A stretch of DNA of 64,000 nt, from assembly GCF_005885635.1 (NCBI RefSeq), contig NZ_VATY01000001.1, positions 1,054,001 through 1,118,000 of the forward strand. Direction: 5' to 3'. The DNA comes from Maribacter algarum (ex Zhang et al. 2020). GTDB taxonomy: Bacteria > Bacteroidota > Bacteroidia > Flavobacteriales > Flavobacteriaceae. A program made the translations under genes and the position numbers. Shown one piece after another: positions 45,526-54,109 of the stretch. Every line of letters begins with the position of its first letter. The first letter of the stretch is position 1. The notes beneath the pieces are model-generated. The model was not told the DNA's origin and did no database searches. It worked only from the letters and a program-made list of their open reading frames with translations.

Positions 45526-46440
45526 ATGAAAAGAAGGAGCTTCATACAAAAAACAGCCCTAACCGGCGGAGCATTCTCCTTGGGTGGGGCTTTTTCATAT
45601 GCATCAAATGAGACACTACCTATGAAACATCAATTCAATTTGAAATACGCACCACATTTAGGTATGTTCAAACATCATGTAGGCGAGGACCCAATAGATC
45701 AGTTGAACTTTATGGCTGATCAGGGATTTACGGCCTTTGAAGATAACGGAATGATGAAACGAGATGTTGCGGTACAAGAAAAGATGGCGAAGACCATGCA
45801 GGATCGTGGTATTGAAATGGGTGTTTTCGTAGTTGATAAAGGCGGCAATATGGCCAATACCTTGGCCGCGGGCAAACAGGAATATATCGATATCTTTTTG
45901 GATGGATGTAAAAGAGCGGTCGAAGTAGCCAAACGTGTCAATGCCAAATGGATGACCGTTGTGCCTGGAGGGTTTGAAAGAAAGCTTCCAATTGGTGTTC
46001 AAGATGCAAATGTAATCGAGGCTCTAAAAAGAGGAGCAGAAATTTTTGAACCTCATGGTTTAATAATGGTGCTTGAACCGCTTTCTGATTCCCCAGATTT
46101 GTATTTGCAGAATTCAGACCAGACCTATATGATTTGCAAAGGTGTTGATAGTCCTTCATGCAAAATACTTTACGACATCTATCATTTACAAAAAACTGAA
46201 GGCCATCTAATTCATAATATGGGACTTACCTGGGATGAAATCGCCTACATTCAAATAGGTGACAACCCAGGAAGAAAAGAACCTACCACAGGTGAAATCA
46301 ATTATAAGAATGTCTTTAAATGGATTCATGAAAAAGGTTTTACAGGTATTCTAGGTATGGAGCATGGAAACTCCAAAGAAGGTAAAGAAGGTGAACAGGC
46401 GGTTATTGATGCCTATAAGCATGTTGATAATTTCATGTAA
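45526..46440 (+). CDS. Exported hydroxypyruvate-isomerase-like TIM-barrel protein
   Basis: 304 residues from ATG 45526, 10 bp after the previous stop; the frame upstream to 45490 overlaps that gene and lacks signal character. The N-terminus MKRRSFIQKTALTGGAFSLG has a twin-arginine motif (RRSFIQK) and an Ala/Gly-rich h-region, a Tat signal. The mature barrel has Hyi-family signatures: LEPLSDSPDLY (Glu ligand), LYDIYHLQ (Asp and His), YIQIGDNPGRKEPTTGEINY and LGMEHGNS (Glu). Third gene of the operon with GMC copy 3 and subunit 3. The reaction is unknown; probably an isomerase acting on a keto sugar in the periplasm. Confidence 0.88.
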   Translation: MKRRSFIQKTALTGGAFSLGGAFSYASNETLPMKHQFNLKYAPHLGMFKHHVGEDPIDQLNFMADQGFTAFEDNGMMKRDVAVQEKMAKTMQDRGIEMGVFVVDKGGNMANTLAAGKQEYIDIFLDGCKRAVEVAKRVNAKWMTVVPGGFERKLPIGVQDANVIEALKRGAEIFEPHGLIMVLEPLSDSPDLYLQNSDQTYMICKGVDSPSCKILYDIYHLQKTEGHLIHNMGLTWDEIAYIQIGDNPGRKEPTTGEINYKNVFKWIHEKGFTGILGMEHGNSKEGKEGEQAVIDAYKHVDNFM

Positions 46441-46460
46441 TCTTTCAAATAAGTTTTATG

Positions 46461-46498
46461 AAATAGAAAAGGCTTCCGTTTGGAAGCCTTTTCTATTT
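46461..46498. terminator. Strong bidirectional terminator
   Basis: A perfect 17-bp stem (46461-46477 with 46482-46498, loop GTTT) contains GGCTTCC/GGAAGCC and lies between the convergent isomerase and trpB2 stops. Confidence 0.9.
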
Positions 46499-46511
46499 AC
46501 TTCTTCTTTAC

Positions 46512-47876
46512 TTAATTAATCTCCGGAGTATTTAATCGCGCAATAGACGCATTGATTTCTTCTTGTGACAACTCGTGCTTTATTATATTTCCGGCGAAAT
46601 AATCATCATACGCTTTCATATCGAAGTTGCCGTGTCCACACAAATTGAAAAGTATGGTCTTTGAAACTCCTTCCTCTTTGCATTTATTAGCTTCTGCAAT
46701 CACTGTTGCAATACCATGTGTAGCTTCCGGCGCGGGAATAATACCTTCTGTTTTGGCAAATAACACCCCTGCCTCAAATACTTCTAGATTATCATGAGCA
46801 ACCGCTTCAATCAAATTATCTTTCAATAATTGACTAACAATAACTCCTGCTCCATGATACCGTAATCCTCCAGCGTGAATTGGTGCGGGAACGAAATCAT
46901 GACCCAAAGTGTACATCGGTAATAAAGGCGTCATTCCACCAGTATCACCAAAATCATATCGGAAAACTCCCCTAGTCAGTTTGGGGCATGAAGTAGGTTC
47001 ACTTGCAATACAGCGAATGCTTCTTCCTTCATCCATATTCAAACGCAAAAATGGAAATGCCAATCCAGCAAAATTAGAACCTCCACCAAAGGGAGCAATA
47101 ACAATATCAGGCATATCACCGGCCTTCTCCATTTGTTTTATGGCTTCTTGACCAATTACTGTCTGATGTAACTTTACGTGATTAAGAACGCTTCCTAGGG
47201 CATACTTGGTGTCTTCTCGCTGAGCTGCCATCTCTACAGCCTCTGAAATTGCAATTCCTAACGAACCCGGACTGTTCGGATCTCCTTCTAAAATTTTTCT
47301 ACCAGCTTCGGTCAAATTTGTTGGAGAAGCAAAAACGTTTGCTCCCCATGCATTCATCATTGACTTTCGATAAGGTTTATGATTATAGGAAAGCTTTACC
47401 ATATATACGTCACAATCGATTCCGAAATGTTGACACGCAAAACTTAATGCACTACCCCATTGACCAGCTCCAGTTTCTGTAGTTATCTTTTTTACACCTT
47501 CTTGTTTACTGTAATATGCTTGAGGAACCGCTGTATTGGGTTTATGTGACCCAGATGGACTAACGCCCTCATATTTGTAATATATTTTTGCTGGGGTATC
47601 CAAAGCTTTTTCCAGGCCATAAGCACGATATAAGGGGGTTGGCCTCCACAAAGAATATATATTTCGGACCTCATCAGGAATTGAAATCCATTTTTCAGTA
47701 CTAACCTCCTGTTCAATAAGTGCCATTGGAAACAAGGGAGCCAAAGCCTCTGGACCAATCGGCTCTAAAGTTCCAGGATGTAAAGGAGGAAGTGGTTTAT
47801 TTGGCATATCAGCCACAATATTATACCAGTTTTCAGGAATCTCTTTTTCTTCGAGGGTAAATTTTCTTTGTTTCAT
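46512..47876 (-). CDS. trpB2: TrpB-like pyridoxal-phosphate-dependent enzyme (TrpB2 type)
   Basis: 454 residues, longer than canonical TrpB because of the N-terminal extension and insertions typical of TrpB2. It makes tryptophan from indole and serine. The PLP lysine lies in PSGSHKPNTA and the phosphate-binding loop is GGGSNFAG. No trpA or other trp gene is adjacent, which is normal for TrpB2, thought to salvage indole independently. Monocistronic. Confidence 0.92.
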   Translation of the reverse strand: MKQRKFTLEEKEIPENWYNIVADMPNKPLPPLHPGTLEPIGPEALAPLFPMALIEQEVSTEKWISIPDEVRNIYSLWRPTPLYRAYGLEKALDTPAKIYYKYEGVSPSGSHKPNTAVPQAYYSKQEGVKKITTETGAGQWGSALSFACQHFGIDCDVYMVKLSYNHKPYRKSMMNAWGANVFASPTNLTEAGRKILEGDPNSPGSLGIAISEAVEMAAQREDTKYALGSVLNHVKLHQTVIGQEAIKQMEKAGDMPDIVIAPFGGGSNFAGLAFPFLRLNMDEGRSIRCIASEPTSCPKLTRGVFRYDFGDTGGMTPLLPMYTLGHDFVPAPIHAGGLRYHGAGVIVSQLLKDNLIEAVAHDNLEVFEAGVLFAKTEGIIPAPEATHGIATVIAEANKCKEEGVSKTILFNLCGHGNFDMKAYDDYFAGNIIKHELSQEEINASIARLNTPEIN

Positions 47877-48069
47877 AAGAGCGGTTTATTAGTATTTTTC
47901 TTAAATATAGCAAAAGCGGTTCAAAACAAAATATCGTTGAACGGTAATAAATACGGTAGTTCGTCGGATAAATTCATTCTAGAATGTAGTTCATCGAAAA
48001 AAATGACCCTTTTCGATATACTGCACAATGACGGTATAAGATAATGCTTTTCCGTACCGTTCTAAATAC

Positions 48070-48231
48070 ATGTCCCACTTATACGCAATATTAGCCTACT
48101 GTGTGTTGATGCTTCTTGCAAAGGTAGCTTACACGTATTTTACAAGTCCGAAAAAGGAAAAAGCTGTTCGACTCAATTGGAATTTAAATCTAGTTCATTT
48201 GAGACAGGCATTTATGAGTGTGTTTTTTTAA
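48070..48231 (+). CDS. Possible 53-residue membrane protein
   Basis: ATG 48070 to TAA 48231. It has one hydrophobic segment (YAILAYCVLMLLAKVAYTYF) followed by a basic KKEKA stretch and a polar tail. No homology recognised and no clear ribosome or promoter signal, so this could be chance. It resembles the small frame at 48406 in layout: hydrophobic helix first, then a charged end. Confidence 0.3.
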   Translation: MSHLYAILAYCVLMLLAKVAYTYFTSPKKEKAVRLNWNLNLVHLRQAFMSVFF

Positions 48232-48405
48232 CAAAACTTTGTCTAAATCACTCTCAAAATTTCTTTTTTAAGATTTTTTCATGCCCTAAACCGGTTGTTT
48301 AGCCTAGTGTTTGGGTTATTTAACGAATTATTAGGCATATATTTGTAATTTTCGTAATCTTTTTACGTTAAATTACCGTATATACTATATATTCGAATCA
48401 AAGGC

Positions 48406-48489
48406 ATGGACAAATACTATATCATATTACTTATTTACGTGGTTGCATACGCTTTTTCAAGAGTGGTGCGTCCTTACGTAGAAAAATAA
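48406..48489 (+). CDS. Possible 27-residue membrane peptide
   Basis: ATG 48406 to TAA 48489. It consists of a short polar start, one hydrophobic segment (YYIILLIYVVAYAF) and a basic tail ending RPYVEK. A hairpin followed by seven T's (48511-48546) lies 21 bp after the stop, as expected for a dedicated short transcript. Length too short for statistical support. Confidence 0.35.
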   Translation: MDKYYIILLIYVVAYAFSRVVRPYVEK

Positions 48490-48510
48490 GAAATTTATAG
48501 AATTCATATA

Positions 48511-48546
48511 AATGCACCTTAAACTTGTACGGTGTATTTTTTTGCT
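48511..48546 (+). terminator. Terminator behind the 27-residue frame
   Basis: Stem AATGCACC/GGTGTATT (48511-48518 with 48531-48538, one G-T pair) is followed by a T run on the + strand. It points to a rightward transcript from the gene-poor gap. Confidence 0.6.
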
Positions 48547-48579
48547 CTTTTTTTAAATTTTAAAAACTAACAATAATCA

Positions 48580-48609
48580 AAAAGCCCAACAGAAATCTGT
48601 TGGGCTTTT
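48580..48609. terminator. Terminator of nrdA, possibly bidirectional
   Basis: A 14-bp stem AAAAGCCCAACAGA/TCTGTTGGGCTTTT (48580-48593 with 48596-48609) lies 37 bp beyond the nrdA stop on the minus strand. Confidence 0.88.
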
Positions 48610-48645
48610 TTGGTTATAGAATGTTCTTTTTAGTTTCTAACCAAA

Positions 48646-51141
48646 CTAAGATCCGCACATTAAACAATCATCATCCGCTTGACCTTCTTTTGCTCGCGCA
48701 ATCATCTCTTTCATTTCTTGAGGAGTCATTGGTTGAATATCTGTTTCAGCTTGCGCCGCTGCTACTGGGGTGGTTTCCACCTGAATTGCACTCGCCGCTT
48801 CCGCTGAAGGTGCAGGTGTAGCTGCCAATACTTCCGCTTCAGCAGCAACACTTGTTGGAACTTCCTTTTTCTTGGTATTATCCAACGTAAATTTAATAGC
48901 GTCAACAGCTGCTTTGGTACGTAAGTAGTACATACCCGTTTTTAGACCACTCTTCCAAGCGTAGAAATGCATCGAAGTCAGTTTTGAGTAGTTTGCATTT
49001 TCCATGAACAAGTTCAATGACTGGCTTTGGTCAATGAAATAACCTCTGTGTCTAGACATGTCGATAATATCTTTCATGCTCAGCTCCCAAACTGTTTTGT
49101 AAAGCTCTCTAATATCTGCCGGAATAGTCTCGATATGTTGAATAGATCCATTAGCACGCATCAATTCCTGCTTCATATTCTCATTCCATAAGCCTAGCCC
49201 TACTAAGTCTTCTAAAAGGTGCTTATTCACCACAATAAATTCCCCAGAAAGTACACGTCTTGTATAGATGTTAGAGGTATATGGTTCAAAACATTCGTTG
49301 TTTCCAAGAATCTGAGAAGTTGAAGCGGTTGGCATTGGCGCAACTAATAATGAGTTACGAACTCCATTTTTCTTCACTTCCTTACGGAGTTTACCCCAAT
49401 CCCATCGCCCGGATAATTCCTCATCTTTAATGTTCCATAGATTATGTTGGAAATCACCTTTAGAAATTGGCGAACCTTTATATGAAGAATACGGACCTTC
49501 TTCTATAGCAGCTTCCATAGAAGCTGTAACTGCAGCGAAGTAAAGTGTTTCAAATATCTCCTGATTCAATTTCTTAGCCTCGTCACTAGTAAACGGTAAA
49601 CGCAACATGATAAAAGCATCAGCCAAACCTTGTACGCCTAAACCGATAGGTCTGTGACGCATGTTTGAATTCTCTGCTTCTATTACTGGGTAGTAATTTC
49701 TATCGATTACCTTATTCAGGTTTTTGGTAACACGTTTAGTCACCTTAAACAATTCTTTATGGTCAAATTCACCGTTCTTAATGAACATTGGTAAAGCAAT
49801 TGAAGCCAAATTACACACAGCGATTTCATCTGGAGAAGTATACTCCATAATCTCAGTACATAAATTCGAAGAACGGATTGTACCTAAATTTTTCTGATTA
49901 CTCTTACGGTTAGCTGCATCCTTATATAGCATGTAAGGTGTACCCGTCTCGATTTGAGATTCTAAAATTTTCTCCCAAAGTTCTCGCGCTTTTACAGTTT
50001 TACGTCCTTTACCCTCTGCTTCGTATCCTAAATATAACTTCTCGAACTCTTCACTGTGACTTGTAAAAAGCCCAGGACATTCATTAGGGCACATCAAAGT
50101 CCAGTCTTCATTAGCCTCTACTCTTTTCATGAATAAATCAGAAATCCACATGGCGTAAAATAAATCACGCGCACGCATTTCTTCTTTACCATGGTTCTTT
50201 TTCAAATCTAAGAACTCATAGATATCAGCGTGCCAAGGTTCCATATAAATCGCAAAGCTTCCCTTACGTTTTCCTCCACCTTGATCTACATATCTTGCCG
50301 TATCATTGAATACGCGAAGCATTGGAACTATTCCGTTAGAAGTTCCGTTTGTACCTGAAATGTATGAGCCAGTTGCACGAATGTTATGAATAGACAAACC
50401 AATACCACCTGCTGATTGTGAAATCTTTGCTGTGCTTTTTAGTGTATCGTAAATACCATCAATACTATCATCTTTCATTGCTAATAAAAAGCAAGAAGAC
50501 ATTTGCGGTTTTGGAGTACCTGAATTGAAAAGTGTCGGTGTTGCATGCGTAAAGTACTTCTTAGACATCAACTCATAGGTTTCTATTGCAGCGTCTAAGT
50601 CATCTAAATGAATACCGATAGAAACACGCATCAACATGTGTTGTGGGCGTTCAGCAATTTTCCCGTTTAATTTTAAAAGATAAGATCGTTCCAAGGTTTT
50701 AAAACCGAAATAATCGTAGCCAAAATCACGGTTATAAATAATAGTAGAATCAAGTTTCTCTGAATTCTTTTTGATAACCTCAAAAACCTCATCTGAAAGT
50801 AAGGGTGCTTTTTTACCGGTTCTTGGGTTTACATACAAGTACAAATCTTCCATTGTTTCAGAGAAAGACTTCTTGGTGTTCTTATGTAGGTTTGAAACAG
50901 AAATACGAGCTGCCAACTTTGCATAGTCAGGGTGCGTTGTGGTCATCGTTGCCGCAATTTCTGCTGCTAGATTATCTAATTCAGAAGTGGTAACTCCGTC
51001 ATATAAACCTTCGATAACGCGCATTGCGACTTTTAAGGGATCTACCAGTCCGTTAAGACCGTAGCATAGTTTTCGAACTCGAGCTGTAATTTTGTCGAAC
51101 ATTATCAGCTCTTTTCTTCCGTCTCTTTTTACTACATACAT
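48646..51141 (-). CDS. nrdA: Ribonucleoside-diphosphate reductase, alpha subunit (class Ia)
   Basis: 831 residues. It reduces ribonucleotides to deoxyribonucleotides with NrdB. An N-terminal ATP cone (about 1-95: [20 protein letters not shown]) provides allosteric activity control. The catalytic barrel includes [26 protein letters not shown] with VCNLAS, and the PMPTAST loop. The C-terminal redox pair is Cys826-x-x-Cys829. Before it is an unusual Ala/Pro/Glu-rich linker of about 50 residues (roughly 755-805). It is downstream of nrdB in the same direction, 147 bp apart, and ends with a strong terminator. Confidence 0.96.
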   Translation of the reverse strand: MYVVKRDGRKELIMFDKITARVRKLCYGLNGLVDPLKVAMRVIEGLYDGVTTSELDNLAAEIAATMTTTHPDYAKLAARISVSNLHKNTKKSFSETMEDLYLYVNPRTGKKAPLLSDEVFEVIKKNSEKLDSTIIYNRDFGYDYFGFKTLERSYLLKLNGKIAERPQHMLMRVSIGIHLDDLDAAIETYELMSKKYFTHATPTLFNSGTPKPQMSSCFLLAMKDDSIDGIYDTLKSTAKISQSAGGIGLSIHNIRATGSYISGTNGTSNGIVPMLRVFNDTARYVDQGGGKRKGSFAIYMEPWHADIYEFLDLKKNHGKEEMRARDLFYAMWISDLFMKRVEANEDWTLMCPNECPGLFTSHSEEFEKLYLGYEAEGKGRKTVKARELWEKILESQIETGTPYMLYKDAANRKSNQKNLGTIRSSNLCTEIMEYTSPDEIAVCNLASIALPMFIKNGEFDHKELFKVTKRVTKNLNKVIDRNYYPVIEAENSNMRHRPIGLGVQGLADAFIMLRLPFTSDEAKKLNQEIFETLYFAAVTASMEAAIEEGPYSSYKGSPISKGDFQHNLWNIKDEELSGRWDWGKLRKEVKKNGVRNSLLVAPMPTASTSQILGNNECFEPYTSNIYTRRVLSGEFIVVNKHLLEDLVGLGLWNENMKQELMRANGSIQHIETIPADIRELYKTVWELSMKDIIDMSRHRGYFIDQSQSLNLFMENANYSKLTSMHFYAWKSGLKTGMYYLRTKAAVDAIKFTLDNTKKKEVPTSVAAEAEVLAATPAPSAEAASAIQVETTPVAAAQAETDIQPMTPQEMKEMIARAKEGQADDDCLMCGS

Positions 51142-51186
51142 GTGGCTACTGTTGTTTTTTAATGGTTAATACTGTTGGTCATTAAA

Positions 51187-51214
51187 GCCTACAAGATTTT
51201 AAAATCCAGTAGGC
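51187..51214 (-). promoter_or_regulatory. Hairpin between nrdB and nrdA
   Basis: GCCTAC/GTAGGC (51187-51192 with 51209-51214) encloses the self-complementary GATTTT/AAAATC. It sits in the 147-bp leader of nrdA. It may be a processing or attenuation site that sets the NrdB:NrdA ratio; function is inferred. Confidence 0.45.
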
Positions 51215-51288
51215 AAAATATAGGTTTCTATTATATTTGTGGGCAAACTTACAAGACGGTTAAACCTCTTGAAGCTTAAGTAACTTAT

Positions 51289-52269
51289 CTAAAAATCTGC
51301 ATCAAAGCTAATCTTCTGAGCGTCTTCGTCTTTGTTCATTACACCAGCTTTCTGGTATTCAGCCACTCTTTTCTCAAAGAAGTTTGTTTTCCCTTGCAGG
51401 GAAATCATGTCCATAAAGTCAAACGGATTTGTTGCATTATACACCTTATCACATTCCAATTCAACCAAAAGTCTATCCGTTACAAACTCTAAATATTGCG
51501 TCATTAGTTTTGCATTCATTCCGATAAGGCTCGCAGGAAGAGATTCAGTAATAAACTCTCTTTCTATATTTAAAGCATCTACTATAATTGAAGTAATACG
51601 CTCTTTCGGCACTTTGTTTATTAGGTGCTTATTATGCAGGTGTACTGCATAATCACAGTGCATACCTTCATCTCTTGAAATCAATTCATTAGAAAAAGTC
51701 AAGCCAGGTAAAAGCCCTCTCTTCTTTAACCAAAAAATAGAACAGAATGCTCCGGAAAAGAAGATACCTTCTACAGCTGCAAAAGCAATTAAACGTTCTG
51801 CAAAACTTGGAGATTCAATCCAATTCAATGCCCAGTCAGCCTTCTTCTTGATTGCTGGAAAATTCTCTATCGCTTTAAAAAGAATATTTTTCTCTTTTTC
51901 ATCTTTAACATAGGTGTCAATCAAAAGAGAATAGGTTTCAGAATGGATATTCTCCATCATAATCTGAAATCCGTAGAAAAATTTCGCTTCAGCGTATTGA
52001 ACTTCACTAACAAAATTCTCAGCTAAGTTTTCATTTACAATACCATCGGAGGCTGCAAAGAATGCCAAAATATGTTTGATGAAATAGCGCTCATCATCGT
52101 TTAATTTATTGTTCCAATCATTTAGGTCTTCACTAAGGTCAATTTCTTCCGCTGTCCAAAAACAGGCCTCACATTTCTTGTACCAATCCCATAAATCATC
52201 ATGTTTTATAGGGAAAATAACAAATCGGTCTTCGTTTTCTGCCAAGATAGGCTCTATCGCTGTGGACAT
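51289..52269 (-). CDS. nrdB: Ribonucleoside-diphosphate reductase, beta subunit (class Ia)
   Basis: 326 residues. It houses the diiron-tyrosyl radical cofactor. Ligand motifs are ENIH (Glu106, His109) and EGMH in [10 protein letters not shown]. Tyr113 occupies the position of the E. coli radical Tyr122 (E-x-x-H-x-x-x-Y), so this is a radical-bearing class Ia subunit and not an R2c or R2lox type. Ends with the usual acidic C-terminus that docks NrdA ([11 protein letters not shown]). The promoter element is only 8 bp from the ATG, giving a very short leader. Confidence 0.96.
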   Translation of the reverse strand: MSTAIEPILAENEDRFVIFPIKHDDLWDWYKKCEACFWTAEEIDLSEDLNDWNNKLNDDERYFIKHILAFFAASDGIVNENLAENFVSEVQYAEAKFFYGFQIMMENIHSETYSLLIDTYVKDEKEKNILFKAIENFPAIKKKADWALNWIESPSFAERLIAFAAVEGIFFSGAFCSIFWLKKRGLLPGLTFSNELISRDEGMHCDYAVHLHNKHLINKVPKERITSIIVDALNIEREFITESLPASLIGMNAKLMTQYLEFVTDRLLVELECDKVYNATNPFDFMDMISLQGKTNFFEKRVAEYQKAGVMNKDEDAQKISFDADF

Positions 52270-52276
52270 ATTCTTA

Positions 52277-52284
52277 CAAATTTA
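52277..52284 (-). promoter_or_regulatory. Candidate -7 element for nrdB
   Basis: Reads TAAATTTG on the minus strand, 8 bp before the nrdB start at 52269. This implies an almost leaderless mRNA, or that translation starts slightly further in. Confidence 0.4.
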
Positions 52285-52461
52285 AAAAGTTAGTGTAGTG
52301 AACTGAAAATTACCCTCGTGATGGGCTTACAAAGATGGAAAATAAAGGGGTATAAAAAATGCGTGTTTCAAAGATTCCATTACAAAGTTTTTAACATCGT
52401 ATGTTGAAATCTAGGTTCGCTACTGATGTACGTTAGCCTTACCGAAGAAATGAATTTTACA

Positions 52462-52532
52462 TAAAATTTACATTGAAGTTGAACAAAAAAAATAAACCAA
52501 AAAGTATAGTTAAGAATATACTTTTTGGTTTG
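52462..52532 (-). repeat. 71-bp direct repeat with terminator, copy 1
   Basis: Identical to 54013-54083 except for one base (T at 52474, C at 54025). It contains a 15-bp stem (52494-52508 with 52517-52531, arm AAACCAAAAAGTATA) with 8-nt loop and T-rich end, 26 bp past the stop of the propeller lipoprotein gene. It acts as that gene's terminator. The remaining sequence of the 288-bp gap 52270-52557 shows no gene. Confidence 0.85.
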
Positions 52533-52557
52533 CAAAATGATTTAAGACAATTATTTA

Positions 52558-53877
52558 TTATAACTCAAACCTTAAACCCGAACTACACTTTTTCATGGTC
52601 CAAACATCTGTTTTTATACTTGTGTCTTCATCATCATACCAAACATAACCTCCAACAACAAAAACCTTATTATTAAAAACCACTGAGGAGGTTAACACCC
52701 TTCCTTTGAATGGCACCTCATTTTTGTTGGTCAAGTTCCATCGATTACCATCGGAGCTCCACCAGATATCGCCGTCTATACCCCAACCTGTTATCGCCCA
52801 AAGTTTATTGTCATAAACTACGGATGAATGCCACGCGGTCCTTCTAGTGCTAGAAAAATCGAGCCCTTCACGCCGCCAATTGATTCCGTCATTGCTACTC
52901 CATCGATATCTAGTTCCAATTCCTCCTATTTGCCATAACCTGCCATTAAAAACAGATAGGGTACTACCTTCCGAATAAGGCAGTCGAAATAATAGCCCAT
53001 GAGTCGTCCAATTGACCATATCCGTACTTCGCCACGCCTTCCCAACATTGCCAACAGAGGTACCTCTAATACTCCAAATCTTATCCTTAAAAATTACGAT
53101 TTTATAATCATCAGAAGAATAGGGAGGAGGAAAATTAGCTGAACGCGATACCAACCGCCACCCAGGCGCCCTAGTTTTTTGTTTAAGCTCACCGTATTCC
53201 CAAGCCCAATATATTTCGTAACCTCCCCAGTACCAGACAATTTTCCCATCTCCTGAGATACACCAAAGCTTATTTTTAAATGTCAACAGCTTCGCTTGGT
53301 CCGTACCTAAATCTTCCGGCAAATTGACCTTACTCCAAGCAGATCCATTAGTGCTTTGCCACCATTCCCTCTTATCAGCACCTGAGGTGTAAATTTTGGA
53401 ATCGAACACAAATATACCCCCACTAGCTCCTCCACTGCCCTTAGCAACACTAAATGGGGTTCTTTTAGTTAAGGCGGTTTTACTAAAGATCAAGGTGTTG
53501 AATTTAGTACACTCCTTATTAATTTTAGACACCATTTGTCCTCCTTTACCATCTTTGGCGACAACTTTCCAGCTGTATTCACCTATGCTATTTACAAGGC
53601 CATCCAATTCAAAAGAAGTGCCTGCAATGTTTTTTGCGACAACCTTCGAAATGCCATCTTCGTTTTCGGCAATAACATCATAGGTTAAGGGGTCGCCATC
53701 GGGATCAGTAGAGGCCTCCCACGTTAGCAAAGGCTTTTGACCATCTCCTTCATTGATGCCTAGCAATTCAAAAGTTATTGGTGCCTTATTTTCATTTGTT
53801 TCAATGGTGTCATCATTCTTGGAACATGACAACAAGACCAGAATCATAGTCGTGCCAATTAATCGATAGATTTTCAT
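52558..53877 (-). CDS. Propeller lipoprotein with FN3/cadherin-like N-terminal domain
   Basis: 439 residues from the start at 53877, giving lipobox LLSC (Cys18); the frame to 53910 adds an unsuitable charged N-terminus. Residues about 30-125 form an Ig/FN3-like domain (PLLTWEASTDPDGDPLTYDV). The rest has repeated W-S-x-D-G-x-x-W or similar units: WWQSTNGSAWSKV, AWRSTDMVNWTTHG, RWSSNDGINWRREG, WWSSDGNRWNLTN, spaced by K-L-W-x-[IV]-x-G, i.e. a kelch/BNR-like beta propeller. Surface ligand or glycan binding is plausible; no catalytic residues identified. Flanked by the 71-bp repeats, suggesting it was inserted as a gene-plus-terminator unit. Confidence 0.75.
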   Translation of the reverse strand: MKIYRLIGTTMILVLLSCSKNDDTIETNENKAPITFELLGINEGDGQKPLLTWEASTDPDGDPLTYDVIAENEDGISKVVAKNIAGTSFELDGLVNSIGEYSWKVVAKDGKGGQMVSKINKECTKFNTLIFSKTALTKRTPFSVAKGSGGASGGIFVFDSKIYTSGADKREWWQSTNGSAWSKVNLPEDLGTDQAKLLTFKNKLWCISGDGKIVWYWGGYEIYWAWEYGELKQKTRAPGWRLVSRSANFPPPYSSDDYKIVIFKDKIWSIRGTSVGNVGKAWRSTDMVNWTTHGLLFRLPYSEGSTLSVFNGRLWQIGGIGTRYRWSSNDGINWRREGLDFSSTRRTAWHSSVVYDNKLWAITGWGIDGDIWWSSDGNRWNLTNKNEVPFKGRVLTSSVVFNNKVFVVGGYVWYDDEDTSIKTDVWTMKKCSSGLRFEL

Positions 53878-54012
53878 ACTTTCATTTTTTAAGGTTTCCT
53901 TTTTATACAATTGGAAGAAAAGGGTTAACTCGAAAATGAAGTTTTAACACTTTAGAGAGGAAATGCAGGCAAATAATCCTTTCCGCCGTATTTTTATGGG
54001 CGTACTATTACC

Positions 54013-54083
54013 TAAAATTTACATCGAAGTTGAACAAAAAAAATAAACCAAAAAGTATAGTTAAGAATATACTTTTTGGTTTG
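54013..54083 (-). repeat. 71-bp direct repeat with terminator, copy 2
   Basis: Second copy (70 of 71 bases identical), 27 bp past the stop of the 909-residue surface protein gene; stem 54045-54059 with 54068-54082. It serves as that gene's terminator. Copies are 1,551 bp apart and in the same orientation. Confidence 0.85.
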
Positions 54084-54109
54084 GAAATAGCTCCCTGAAT
54101 AGATATGGC

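Larger units (their letters stand above)
47877..48579. other. Long intergenic region with no conventional gene
   Basis: About 700 bp between trpB2 and the nrdA terminator. It holds two very small candidate reading frames (48070 and 48406), one hairpin terminator (48511) and four ACGGTA-type hexamers (47941, 47953, 48031, and inverted at 48055). No tRNA or known riboswitch was recognised. Confidence 0.6.

Noticed and set aside
47877-48579. tRNA, riboswitch or CRISPR array in the large gap
   Set aside because: No cloverleaf, CCA end, known aptamer core or regularly spaced identical repeats could be found by reading both strands.
52462-54083. Insertion sequence or composite transposon bounded by the 71-bp repeats
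   Set aside because: No transposase, terminal inverted repeats or target duplication; the repeats are terminators behind two genes.
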